From positions 8,109,001-8,173,000 of the forward strand of contig NZ_CP109487.1 in assembly GCF_036227605.1 (NCBI RefSeq): a stretch of DNA of 64,000 bases. Direction: 5' to 3'. Under the pieces are notes generated by a model. That model made no database searches and was not told where the DNA came from. It saw only the letters and a program-made list of their open reading frames with translations. This DNA is from Streptomyces sp. NBC_01439 (GTDB lineage Bacteria; Actinomycetota; Actinomycetes; Streptomycetales; Streptomycetaceae). Both the position numbers and the translations under genes were made by a program. Positions 1-8,226 of the stretch are shown in pieces. Each line of letters starts with the position of its first letter. The first letter of the stretch is position 1.

Positions 1-420
1 GCCGGCGTGCAGGGCGCCGTGGACATCACCTTGGCTTGGGCGACACAGCTGAGGGAGGACCCTTTACTGCTGGCGGGCGCCCGACTGGTGATGGACCAGG
101 AGTACTTCGTCTGCGACGAGGAGGGCAACTCCTATCGGCAGTGGGCAGAGGTGCTCCAGCCGTTCCTGCGCGAGGCCGGTGAGAACGGCGAACTGCGACC
201 GGACGTGGAACTGCGGCAGCTGGCGCAGCTCGTGGTCAACGCCTGCACCGGGGCCCAGATGAACGCCCAGCTCGACAGCGGCCGAAGGGACCTTCCGGAC
301 CGCATCCGGCAGATGTGGGTCCTGTTGCTGCCGCTCATCGCCAGCGAGGAGTGCGCGAGCAGGGTGATGGAGACGTTGCGCCTGGATGACGACGATTCTC
401 CTCCGCATGGCGTGAATTGA
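1..420 (+). CDS. TetR-family gamma-butyrolactone-receptor-like regulator (3' part only)
   Basis: The reading frame is open from the first base, so the gene begins upstream of the window and only about 139 C-terminal residues are present. These match the ligand-binding half of the ArpA/ScbR class: a helix ending LLLAGARLVMDQEYF, an acidic stretch and a final IRQMWVLLLPLIAS helix, a position where ArpA-type receptors carry a similar EMW-ILPSIA motif. The DNA-binding domain is not visible. Such proteins bind gamma-butyrolactone-type signals or act as pseudo-receptors and repress antibiotic clusters. The neighbouring SDR gene and the second receptor-like gene at 3091 suggest a signalling locus for the cluster that starts at 4492. 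Assignment to the receptor class is good; whether it binds a ligand cannot be judged. Confidence 0.75.
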   Translation, partial: AGVQGAVDITLAWATQLREDPLLLAGARLVMDQEYFVCDEEGNSYRQWAEVLQPFLREAGENGELRPDVELRQLAQLVVNACTGAQMNAQLDSGRRDLPDRIRQMWVLLLPLIASEECASRVMETLRLDDDDSPPHGVN

Positions 421-460
421 ACCTGATCGCCACCCAAAGGGGCTGCCGCGCCCGCTGTGC

Positions 461-1252
461 ATGGCGTTGAATCTGGCTATGTCACCTATAGCGGGAGCCT
501 TACAGGGGCGAACAGCCATGATCACTGGGGCGTCGAGCGGCATCGGGGCCGCCGCTGCGAGGCTCTTTGCCAGGGAGGGTGCGGCCGTCGTGCTGCTGGC
601 CCGGCGCAAGGACGCGTTGGAGGGACTGGCCGAAACGATCCGCGCGGAACGGGGGAGGGCGCTGGTCGTGCAGGGGGACGTGCGAAATCCCGAGGAGGTG
701 GGGGAGGCCGTCACCCGGGCGGTCGAGGAGTTCGGTGCACTGGACGCGGCCTTCAACAACGCGGGGTCGGGGGCGTTCGGCCCGGTCCTGCACGAACTGG
801 ACGAGGACGCCTATGACACGGTCATGGACGTCAACGTCCGGGGCATCTGGAACTGCATGCGCCGACAGATCCCCGTCATGCTGCGGCAGGAGAACGGTGG
901 CGCGATCGTCAACACCTCCAGCGTCGCCGGTCATTCGGCAACGGGCGCCACGGCCCCGTACATCGCGGCCAAGCACGCGGTCCTCGGCCTCACTCGAGCC
1001 GCCGCGGCGGAGTACGGGGCCGCTGGAATTCGGGTGAACGCATTGATGGTGGGAGCCACCCGCACCCCGCAGCTGGAGCCGTACCTGGACGGCACCGCCG
1101 CTGCAGTCGAGAGGCTGACCAGGCGCGCGGTGCAGAAGAGACTGGCAGACCCGGAGGAGATCGCGCAGGCCGCACTGTGGTTGTGCAGTGGCCGGGCATC
1201 CTTCGTCACCGGCGGAGCGGTGGCGGTGGACGGCGGGTGGAGCGCGGTGTGA
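461..1252 (+). CDS. Short-chain dehydrogenase/reductase (SDR)
   Basis: A 263-residue classical SDR. The nucleotide-binding motif TGASSGIG lies near residue 23, NNAG near 98, the catalytic Ser in NTSSVAG, and YIAAK gives the YxxxK pair. The protein ends in the usual GGAVAVDGGWSAV. No strong ribosome site precedes the ATG at 461 or the one at 479. A later ATG at 518 has a better AGGGGC but would cut off the first beta strand, so 461 is kept. Lying between two butyrolactone-receptor-like genes, it may act as the ketoreductase of a butyrolactone signal (compare BarS1-type SDRs), but no AfsA homologue is visible here, so this role is inference. Confidence 0.85.
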   Translation: MALNLAMSPIAGALQGRTAMITGASSGIGAAAARLFAREGAAVVLLARRKDALEGLAETIRAERGRALVVQGDVRNPEEVGEAVTRAVEEFGALDAAFNNAGSGAFGPVLHELDEDAYDTVMDVNVRGIWNCMRRQIPVMLRQENGGAIVNTSSVAGHSATGATAPYIAAKHAVLGLTRAAAAEYGAAGIRVNALMVGATRTPQLEPYLDGTAAAVERLTRRAVQKRLADPEEIAQAALWLCSGRASFVTGGAVAVDGGWSAV

Positions 1253-1359
1253 ACCGTGCCGAGTCCTGGTCGAGACGGCGTCGGAACGGCCGGGCGAACC
1301 GCGTGACGTCACGGCGCCCGGCGCGCGTGCGACACGGGTAGTGCGAGCGGGGCCCCTGT

Positions 1360-1389
1360 CCCGTGGCACGAGCGGAACGGTGCCACGGG
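1360..1389. terminator. Bidirectional hairpin between convergent genes
   Basis: The arms CCCGTGGCAC (1360-1369) and GTGCCACGGG (1380-1389) pair perfectly around a 10-base loop. The hairpin sits between the stop codon of the SDR gene and the stop of the leftward transposase-like gene, so it can serve both. Confidence 0.7.
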
Positions 1390-1415
1390 GACCCGTCGTG
1401 CGGGGCCGCGTGAAG

Positions 1416-2654
1416 TCAGACCGGCAGCCGCGCCGGCCGCCGGGGCGTCCTGATCAGACGGGCGGAGGCGCGGATCCCGGGAAGGGCGGACGGGTCGACG
1501 TCCGCCAGGTCCTGGAAACCGCAGGCCGCCGACACCAGCGTCACATGGCGATGCCAGCCGGGATAGGACCGGCCCTCGAAGTCCTGGAGCCCGAAGCTGC
1601 CTTCGAGTCGGCGCAATGCCCGGGGGGTGGCGGCCGACAGGGACGCCAGCTCCAGAAGTTCCTCCATCGGCAGGTGGACGAGGGTGGTGACCCACAGCGC
1701 GGTGGGCTGCTCGCCCCCGCGGGGAACTTCGCCGAACAGCCGGTAGAAGCGCTGCGGCTGCGGGCCGCGGGGCAGGCGCACCAGTCCGGTGACCACACGG
1801 GTCAGCCGCGAGGGGCGAAGAGGGCTCGCCCTCAGGACCGAGCGCAACAGTTCGCCTTCGGTCTCCAGGAAGCGACGCGCGCTGATGGGCGAAGCGGTGC
1901 CGTCGGCGGCCGGACCGGAGGGAGGAGCTGCCGCGCCAGGCTGCACGGCCAGGCCGTCGGGGACGGCGACGACAAAGTCGTGGCCGCGCTGCCGAAGCCC
2001 CAGGAGGAGCCGGTCGGACTCCTTGTGCTCGCGGAGATTCGCTACCAAGGGCAGGGCCGGGGACGCGCCGGCGGCCAGTGTGTCGGCCAGGTCGAGCACC
2101 TGCGCCCAGACCGGAAGGGGCTGGACGGCCTCGGGAATGCGCGTGCGGCGGCGCAACTGCTCCTCGCTCCACTCGCTCGGCAGGTGCAGGCGCCAGTCCA
2201 CAGGAATCTGACCGCGGCTCGTGGCCAGGAACTGCCCGACGCCCACCTGGCAGTTGATGGTCCGACCCAAGGGCGGCACGAACCTGCGGTGCACCCCGCA
2301 CGACTGGTCACCCCGCTTGGGCACCACGGCGACACCGATGGTCCACGCCTTCGGCCGCGTCCGCTGCTCGACCCAGCGCCTCAGCTCGCCCCGGACCGGC
2401 TGCCAGTCCCACGGGCTGGCGTTGATGAAGCGGTGCAGCGACTGCGAGGCGGTGGGGGAGTCCGTGATGGCGGCAGCCAGGCTGCGCACGGACTTCCTGC
2501 CCGAGACCGCCAGAAGTCCCAGCAGGTACGCGGCGGCCCAGCGGCGTTGGTCCGCTCTCGGTAAGTGCGTGAAGAGCTGATCGGCGAATCCGGCGACTCG
2601 ATGGCCCTCTTCCAGGGTGGACAGCCGGTCGGCACCGTAGGCGATATTGATCAT
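1416..2654 (-). CDS. IS701-like DDE-superfamily protein with lost catalytic Asp
   Basis: A 412-residue intact protein with the layout of IS701/DDE_5-type transposases: an N-terminal helical region (RWAAAYLLGLLAVSGRKSVR), then the RNase-H-like core with PKRGDQSCGVHRRF and TINCQVGVGQFLA. In active IS701 enzymes the strand before PKxG carries VVDxTG with the first catalytic Asp. Here the stretch is IGVAVVPKRG, with no acidic residue. The start ATG has GGAG eight bases upstream. No terminal inverted repeats were found around it, and the frame is undamaged. This looks like a domesticated transposase-derived protein kept under selection between two receptor-type regulators rather than a working IS. 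A DNA-binding or regulatory role is inference. Confidence 0.7.
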   Translation of the reverse strand: MINIAYGADRLSTLEEGHRVAGFADQLFTHLPRADQRRWAAAYLLGLLAVSGRKSVRSLAAAITDSPTASQSLHRFINASPWDWQPVRGELRRWVEQRTRPKAWTIGVAVVPKRGDQSCGVHRRFVPPLGRTINCQVGVGQFLATSRGQIPVDWRLHLPSEWSEEQLRRRTRIPEAVQPLPVWAQVLDLADTLAAGASPALPLVANLREHKESDRLLLGLRQRGHDFVVAVPDGLAVQPGAAAPPSGPAADGTASPISARRFLETEGELLRSVLRASPLRPSRLTRVVTGLVRLPRGPQPQRFYRLFGEVPRGGEQPTALWVTTLVHLPMEELLELASLSAATPRALRRLEGSFGLQDFEGRSYPGWHRHVTLVSAACGFQDLADVDPSALPGIRASARLIRTPRRPARLPV

Positions 2655-3090
2655 GAGGGGCTCCGGGGGGTGCGGCTCAGAGATCGACGCCCAAAGAATA
2701 ATAGGGGCTGCTATTTTTTTGTCGGAGTGAATCAGCCAACCCGGCCATGAGGTCGGCGCCTTCGGTCCGGAGGCCTGACTCTGCGTGAACCGGCCAACCG
2801 TGATCGACGGGCTTGTAGACGCTGACCTGCGGCGTCACACTTGCCGCCACGACCGCTGGACGACGAGGTCGGCCCCCCGGCAACGCCCGCAGAAAGGGGG
2901 CCGCAGGCACATTCCGCTCCCGTGGAGGCCGTCCGGCGCTCTGCCACCGGACCGAGCCGGGGACGGGCAGGTCGGCGCACTTCGCCTTCACGGCGTCCGT
3001 CGTACGTGTGGTGCGCGCACCTGCCGTCCCCGCTGTCGGTGCCGGATGGGGCCGTCTTGTTGACCATCAACCAGCGCACCGGAGACATGC
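2655..3090. promoter_or_regulatory. Intergenic region between divergent transposase-like gene and tetR
   Basis: The 436 bases contain no convincing gene. Near the leftward start is an AT-rich patch with the short dyad AATAG-GGGCTG-CTATT (2700-2715) followed by a T run. This could be an operator or part of a promoter. The rest is GC-rich with no recognisable feature. Confidence 0.4.
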
Positions 3091-3708
3091 ATGACGAGGC
3101 AGTTACGTGCGGTACGCACCCGGCAGGCACTGGTGAACGCCGCGGCGACCGAGTTCGACCGGAGCGGCTATGCCGGCGCCGCACTGAACCGGGTGTGCCG
3201 GGCCGCCGGGATAACCATGGGCGCCCTGACGTTTCACTTCTCGACCAAGGGCGAACTGGCCGCCGCCGTGCAGGCGAAGGGGCAGACCGTCACCCGGGCC
3301 GCGCTCGGCGCCCTGCCGTCAGGCCCGGCACCGGCGCTGCACCGAGCCGTCGACATGACCCTCGAACTGGCCCGGCTGCTCGAGGAAGAGCCGGCCGTCC
3401 GCTCCGCGGCACGGCTCAGCCGCGAGCTGCCGGACGGGGACCTCGCCTGGATGAATTCTTGGGAAGCCGCCGTGCAGGACCTCTTCAGTCAGGCCTATCG
3501 GGACGGACAGTTGCACGCCGCGGTCCGTCCGGAGGATCTGGCCGTGCTGTCGCGGTTCCTGATGCTCGGCGCCGAGTACCGGGCCCGCGCGGCGAGCGAG
3601 CAGAACGGCCAGGAGCCGCGCGAACCGGGCACGGTGGAGGAGATCAGGCAGATGTGGGACATCATCCAGCGAGGCATTTGCGGTCCGTCGAGCCTCGCGT
3701 CTTCGTGA
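3091..3708 (+). CDS. TetR-family regulator, gamma-butyrolactone-receptor-like
   Basis: A complete 205-residue TetR protein. The N-terminal HTH reads LNRVCRAAGITMGALTFHF, the same layout as ArpA (where TKGALYFHF is found), and the C terminus has the class-typical IRQMWDII helix also seen in the partial regulator at the window start. Proteins of this class repress antibiotic clusters or their activators until a butyrolactone or an antibiotic intermediate binds. The gene lies 783 bases upstream of the first biosynthetic gene at 4492 and points towards it, so it is the best candidate pathway regulator. Whether it is a true receptor or a pseudo-receptor cannot be read from sequence. Confidence 0.85.
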   Translation: MTRQLRAVRTRQALVNAAATEFDRSGYAGAALNRVCRAAGITMGALTFHFSTKGELAAAVQAKGQTVTRAALGALPSGPAPALHRAVDMTLELARLLEEEPAVRSAARLSRELPDGDLAWMNSWEAAVQDLFSQAYRDGQLHAAVRPEDLAVLSRFLMLGAEYRARAASEQNGQEPREPGTVEEIRQMWDIIQRGICGPSSLASS

Positions 3709-4491
3709 CGGGGGTTGCGCGGCGTATCAGGAGGGCGGCCTGAGAGCTCGTCGCCGCCGAGGGCGGGGCCGACCGCGCCGGTTTCGGACAGAGTCCGCAT
3801 GGGTGCGGGTCCGGCACCGTCGGAGCACGCGGTCGAACCGTTCTCTCGGCCGCTCACGGTACGGGGCGTCTCCGTGTCGGGAGGTGCACCTCGAGGAGCT
3901 CCCACTCAGCATGCCCGAGGTTGCCGGGTGCCGTGAACCACGCCCTGCTGGGTTTCCCACCTTCGAAGGCCGGGACTCGAAAACAATCGAACCTTCAGGC
4001 AAACACTCCGTCGGTTCCCGCCGAGGGGGAGCGGCATTCGCATCTTTGCTCGAATCGGGGTGCGATTTTCGCGAGTCGGCATTGCCGCACCCCGCTCCGG
4101 CACGGATCGTGGATGCCGCAACCGACACTAGTACCAAGGGCGGACCAGTGAGGGAGGCCGAGCCGGCGTGTGTGATCAATGCGCGGGTGCCGGCGACTTC
4201 CGCAGGTCCTCAAGCTTGTTCAATCCGTGGCCGATGGGGTCGGCGCGGCGATCCGGGGCGGCGGCAGACCCTCCCTAGCGACCGGAAGAGCTCCAAGAGG
4301 CAAGGCCGTCGGCAGCCTTGCTCCACTCCGTCGGGCGTGGGCCAGGGGCTCTCCTGGCGGTGACGCCTCTTGCCGTGCCGCACTCGCTGTCCTGCAGCAA
4401 CTCTATCGATTCGACCAGCTCGGACTTCCGGCTGCCCATTTCCGGGGCGGCCAATACGGCAATGCCTTGAAAGGCTTCTGTGGAGGTTTCC
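3709..4491. promoter_or_regulatory. Long intergenic region upstream of the biosynthetic operon
   Basis: No frame here has a credible start, codon use and family match, so the 783 bases are read as non-coding. It holds the promoter for the twelve-gene operon starting at 4492. A relatively AT-rich stretch (about 3970-4080) contains AAACAATCG and GCAAACAC, which recall half sites of butyrolactone-receptor elements, but no full palindrome was found. The operon's ribosome site GGAGG is at 4482-4486. Confidence 0.4.
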
Positions 4492-5736
4492 ATGGCGACA
4501 GTTGAGCGTGTGGACGCAGTCGTGATCGGGGGAGGAATAGCCGGATCCGCCCTGGCGGCGGTGCTTGCGGGTGACGGATACGACGTCCTGCTCCTGGAGC
4601 GGCAGACCGTTTACCGGGACAAGGTGCGCGGCGAGGTGATCAATTGCTGGGGAGTGGCCGAACTCCTCGAACTCGGCCTGGAGAAGCAGCTGCTCGATGC
4701 GGGCGGGACCTACATCGACCGCTTCGTCGGATTCGACGAGATCACCGACCCGGAGACCGCTTGGGCCAACGCCCTCAACCTGGACGACATGCTTCCCGGC
4801 ATTCGTGGCGTGCTCGACGTCGGTCACCCCGAGGCGTGCGAGGCGCTCGCCACCGCTGCCGCTGAGGCCGGGGCCACGGTTGTGAGGGGGATCGGCGACG
4901 TCACGGTGACGGGCGGGCCCCACCCCAGCGTTCGCTACGAGTACGACGACGTCGAATACGAGGTGCCCTGCCGCCTCGTCGTCGGAGCGGACGGTCGCAC
5001 CTCGACCGTACGGCGTCAGCTCGGCATCTCCCTGACCCAGACCCCGCCGAACTCGTTGGGCGGCGGCATGCTCGTGGAGGACCTCCACGACTGGCCCGCC
5101 AACGTCACCTCGATCGGCACCGAGAAGGACCTGCTCTACTTCGTCTTCCCCCGTGCGGGAGCCAAGGCCCGGCTGTACCTGCTGCACGACGTCGCCCAGA
5201 AGGGACGCTTCTCCGGCCCGACCCGGCAGGCCGACTTCCTCGAGGCGTTCCAGCTGGACTGCATCCCCAACAGCGAGATGTTCGCCGCGGTCACCCCCTC
5301 GGAGTCCTGCGCCTTCTATCCGATGAACGACGCCTGGACGGACGGCCCCGTCGTCCCCGGCGCGGTCCTGATCGGCGACGCGGCCGGCTGGAGCGATCCG
5401 GTGGTCGGCCAAGGCCTGTCCATCGCCCTGCGGGACGCGCGCCTGGTGTGGGAGGCGCTGCGCTCCAGTGCCACCTGGTCGCCCGGGATCCTCAAGCCGT
5501 ACGTCGACGAACGCGAAGAGCGGATGCGCCGCCTGCGCATCTCGGGATCCGTCCGCACCGCGATGAACATGACCTTCACCCCCGAGGGCGCCGCGCGTCG
5601 CAAGGCGTACGCCAAGGCGTGGCCCACCGACCCGGTGCTGGCCGGATCCCGGCTCGCCACCTTCAAGGGGGCCTACGGCGTTCCCGCCGAATCGTTTCAC
5701 CTCGAGACCATCCAGCGACTGCTCGCCCTCGGTTAG
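4492..5736 (+). CDS. FAD-dependent monooxygenase (PHBH fold)
   Basis: A 414-residue group A flavoprotein monooxygenase. It has the FAD-binding GGGIAGSA at the N terminus, the middle DG motif in VVGADGRTSTVRRQ and the C-terminal GD motif in LIGDAAGWSDPVVGQGLS. These enzymes use NAD(P)H and O2 to hydroxylate or epoxidise, or to oxidise heteroatoms. The ATG at 4492 is preferred over an in-frame GTG at 4480 because GGAGG lies between them. It is the first gene of the long rightward operon, 41 bases before the cupin gene. In a hydrazine pathway it could oxidise the N-N unit or a carbon of the scaffold; the substrate is not evident. Confidence 0.85.
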   Translation: MATVERVDAVVIGGGIAGSALAAVLAGDGYDVLLLERQTVYRDKVRGEVINCWGVAELLELGLEKQLLDAGGTYIDRFVGFDEITDPETAWANALNLDDMLPGIRGVLDVGHPEACEALATAAAEAGATVVRGIGDVTVTGGPHPSVRYEYDDVEYEVPCRLVVGADGRTSTVRRQLGISLTQTPPNSLGGGMLVEDLHDWPANVTSIGTEKDLLYFVFPRAGAKARLYLLHDVAQKGRFSGPTRQADFLEAFQLDCIPNSEMFAAVTPSESCAFYPMNDAWTDGPVVPGAVLIGDAAGWSDPVVGQGLSIALRDARLVWEALRSSATWSPGILKPYVDEREERMRRLRISGSVRTAMNMTFTPEGAARRKAYAKAWPTDPVLAGSRLATFKGAYGVPAESFHLETIQRLLALG

Positions 5737-5777
5737 CCCCAGTTGGCTCCGACGCACCCATCGAAGGGACTTCCACC

Positions 5778-6131
5778 ATGCACGTGAAGACCGACGCGGA
5801 CGACGCCCGGATCCGGAAGAACGGCTGCGACATCCGCCAGCTCTACCCCTGGGACGGCGTCGTCGTCCCGCCCTGGAACAGCACCTTGTGCTCCATCCGG
5901 CCGACCGAGTCCAGCACGCCCCACGGCCACGCCACCGACGAGACCTTCATCTTCATCAGCGGTGAGGGGTACCTGCGCGTCGGCACCGAGGAGCGCCAGA
6001 TCACCCTGGGCGATGTCGTTTACGTCCCGCACGGCACCGACCACAAGGTCACGAACACCAGCGAGTCCGACCCGCTGACCTTCGTGAGCATCTACTGGCT
6101 CCAGCCCGCCGAGGCCGGAAAGGACGCCTGA
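5778..6131 (+). CDS. Cupin subunit of a split hydrazine synthetase (predicted)
   Basis: A 117-residue single-domain cupin. The metal ligands of motif 1 are visible in PHGHATDETFIF (two His and a Glu), and motif 2 has YVPHGTDHKV with the third His. Its TGA overlaps the ATG of the MetRS-like gene by one base, so the two are translationally coupled. In known hydrazine-forming enzymes such as Spb40 and Tri28, a cupin domain is fused to a MetRS-like domain and converts the O-acyl ester of a hydroxylamine into the N-N bonded product in a metal-dependent step. Here the same two modules are separate proteins. The cupin fold is certain; the N-N role rests on this partner and on the N-hydroxylase downstream. 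Confidence 0.85.
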   Translation: MHVKTDADDARIRKNGCDIRQLYPWDGVVVPPWNSTLCSIRPTESSTPHGHATDETFIFISGEGYLRVGTEERQITLGDVVYVPHGTDHKVTNTSESDPLTFVSIYWLQPAEAGKDA

Positions 6132-7723
6132 TGGCCGACTCCCCGGGTGCCGACACCACCGCCCCGCGCCGCGTCAACGTCACCTTCTCGCCTCCCACGC
6201 CCAATGGCGACCTGCACCTGGGCCACCTCGCCGGCCCTGTCCTCAACAGTGACGTGTGCGCCCGGTCCCAGAAGATCCTCGGACACGACGTGGCCTTCGC
6301 CACCAGCACCGACGACAACCAGACCTACGTCGTCACCACCGCCGAACGCCTCGGGACCACGCCGGAGGCGCTCATCCAGCACGCGCTGGAGAGCGTGACG
6401 AAGTCGCTGGAACTGGCCGGCGTCGACGTCGACTTGTTCGAACGGCCGGACGAGGACTACACCACGTTCGTCCGCGACTTCTTCACCCGGCTCTGGGAGC
6501 ACGGCGCGTTCGACCTGCGCGAGGTCGATCTGCCGTACGACGCCGAAACCGGTGAGTACAAGGCCGAGGCCTTCGTCACCGGACGCTGCCCCACCTGCCT
6601 GGCCCACGCCAGGGCCGGCGTCTGCGAGGCCTGTGGCCTCTACAACCTGCCCGGCGCCCTGCTGCCCGTCACCGACACCGCATCCGCCCTGCCGCAGCGA
6701 ACGGTCTCGATCTGGGTCCTGGACCTCGAACGCTACCGATCCATGATCACCAACTGGTACCGGACCACCGACGTGCAGCTGCGTCCGGACCTGGCCAAGG
6801 TCGTCGCCGACACGCTGGCCGGGCGGCTCCCGTACATCCCGCTGACCTACCCCACCGCCTGGGGCATCACGGTCGAGTGGGACGGCCCCGACATCCAGCC
6901 GCAGGCCATCAACGCCTGGCCGGAGATCTACGTCGGTCACCTGTACTGGCTGCAGCAAGCACGTCTGGACACCCGGGCCGAGTGCGACGAACTCGTCCAG
7001 TTCATCGGCATTGACAACGGCTTCTACAACGCCTTCGTCTACGTGACCCTGGCGCTGCTCGCGGCCCGCCACGGCATGCCGGTGCCCCTCCCCAGGACCC
7101 GCACGCTCACCAACCAGTACTACATGCTGGAGGGCCGCAAGTTCTCCACCAGCAAGGGCGACGTGCGCTGGGCGCGCGACTACCTGGAGTCCGTCGGCCG
7201 CGACCGGGCGCGGTTCGTCCTCGCCCTGACCAGCCCCGAACTACAGCAGGCGGAATTCAGCGAGCCCATCGCGGCCGACACCATTGCCGCACGCTACGAC
7301 GCTCCCCTCACCACGATCGTCGAACAGCTCGACGCCCTGACCGGCCACCACATCGACGCGACGCCCTCCCCGTGGTGGGACGCGGCCCTGCAGGCGTCCC
7401 GGCGACGCTTCGAGGACGCCTACCGGCTGGAGAACTTCAGCGTCCGCAAGGCCGCCGAGGCGGTCGCCCTCCACCTGGAGGTGCTGGCGCTGCGCTCCGC
7501 CCGGATCCGGGTCGACGCCGCGAGCGAGGTCTCCGGCGCGCTGAGGTTCCTGTGGGCGCTGCGCACCCTGGCCTGGCCGATCACCCCCGACCTCGCCGAG
7601 AGCATTTCCACCGCCTTCGCGGGCCCGACCACCGTCGGCAAGGCACCCCTGCTCGCCGACCTCTCCAGCACACCGGAGAACCCCTTCCGGGGCCTGGTCA
7701 TCCCGGCCGCCCCGACCGCATGA
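6131..7723 (+). CDS. MetRS-like amino-acid-activating ligase, hydrazine synthetase partner (predicted)
   Basis: A 530-residue class I aminoacyl-tRNA-synthetase-like protein of MetRS type. The HIGH-type motif is HLGH near residue 29, a zinc knuckle has CPTC and CEAC at about 153-169, and the KMSKS-type loop is KFSTSKG near 338. A housekeeping MetRS would not be embedded between a cupin and panD, and hydrazine pathways use exactly such a domain to adenylate an amino acid and pass it to the N-hydroxyl of hydroxylysine. Glycine or glutamate is the described partner in several pathways; the adjacent panD suggests beta-alanine here. Activity on tRNA cannot be excluded from sequence alone. Confidence 0.88.
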   Translation: MADSPGADTTAPRRVNVTFSPPTPNGDLHLGHLAGPVLNSDVCARSQKILGHDVAFATSTDDNQTYVVTTAERLGTTPEALIQHALESVTKSLELAGVDVDLFERPDEDYTTFVRDFFTRLWEHGAFDLREVDLPYDAETGEYKAEAFVTGRCPTCLAHARAGVCEACGLYNLPGALLPVTDTASALPQRTVSIWVLDLERYRSMITNWYRTTDVQLRPDLAKVVADTLAGRLPYIPLTYPTAWGITVEWDGPDIQPQAINAWPEIYVGHLYWLQQARLDTRAECDELVQFIGIDNGFYNAFVYVTLALLAARHGMPVPLPRTRTLTNQYYMLEGRKFSTSKGDVRWARDYLESVGRDRARFVLALTSPELQQAEFSEPIAADTIAARYDAPLTTIVEQLDALTGHHIDATPSPWWDAALQASRRRFEDAYRLENFSVRKAAEAVALHLEVLALRSARIRVDAASEVSGALRFLWALRTLAWPITPDLAESISTAFAGPTTVGKAPLLADLSSTPENPFRGLVIPAAPTA

Positions 7724-7792
7724 CCTGCGGGGCGACCCGCCCCGCACACCACTCCCGCACGGACGACACCTTCACCTCCCAGGAGATCCACC

Positions 7793-8161
7793 ATGCTGCG
7801 CACCTTCATGAACGCGAAGATCCACCGCGCCACCGTCACCGACAGCAACCTGAACTACGTAGGGTCCATCACCATCTCGCCGGAGCTGCTCGACGCCGCC
7901 GGCATCGGCGTCCACGAGCTGGTGCACGTCGTCAACGTCAACAACGGCGCGCGCTTCGAGACGTACACGATCCTCGGCGAGCCGGCCGCCCACCAGGTCA
8001 TCGTCAACGGCGCCGCCGCCCGCCTCGTGGAGACCGGCGACAAGGTCATCATCATCAGCTACGCGCAGCTCACCCCGGACGAGGTCGCCGACCACAAGTC
8101 CCGCGTGGTCCACGTCGACGACACCAACGCGATCACCGAGACGGCGCTCCTCAGCGCGTGA
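7793..8161 (+). CDS. panD: Aspartate 1-decarboxylase (pyruvoyl enzyme)
   Basis: A 122-residue PanD. The self-cleavage site is Gly24-Ser25 in NYVGSITI, and Lys9, His11, Tyr22, Arg54, Thr57 and Tyr58, all placed as in the E. coli enzyme, are present. It makes beta-alanine from L-aspartate after Ser25 becomes the pyruvoyl cofactor. The start has AGGAG eight bases upstream. No panB or panC is nearby, so a pantothenate role is unlikely. Placement between the MetRS-like ligase and the N-hydroxylase indicates a dedicated beta-alanine supply, and this is the strongest clue to the amino acid joined in the N-N step. Confidence 0.93.
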   Translation: MLRTFMNAKIHRATVTDSNLNYVGSITISPELLDAAGIGVHELVHVVNVNNGARFETYTILGEPAAHQVIVNGAAARLVETGDKVIIISYAQLTPDEVADHKSRVVHVDDTNAITETALLSA

Positions 8162-8226
8162 CCTCCGGACCCGTCGGTCCCGCGACAACGTTCCTGCATG
8201 CACGACGAGTCGAGGATGCGTGAACC

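Noticed and set aside
1188-2564. A 458-codon rightward frame over the transposase-like gene
   Set aside because: It starts inside the SDR gene, has no ribosome site and is compositionally biased; the leftward frame has the recognisable fold.
4210-5757. A 515-codon leftward frame over the FAD monooxygenase
   Set aside because: It is a shadow of the monooxygenase gene, with repetitive Gly/Val/Asp-rich sequence and no family match.
6131-7723. Housekeeping methionyl-tRNA synthetase
   Set aside because: The motifs are MetRS-like, but the overlap with a cupin gene and the N-hydroxylase/DAO neighbourhood fit a hydrazine synthetase module much better.
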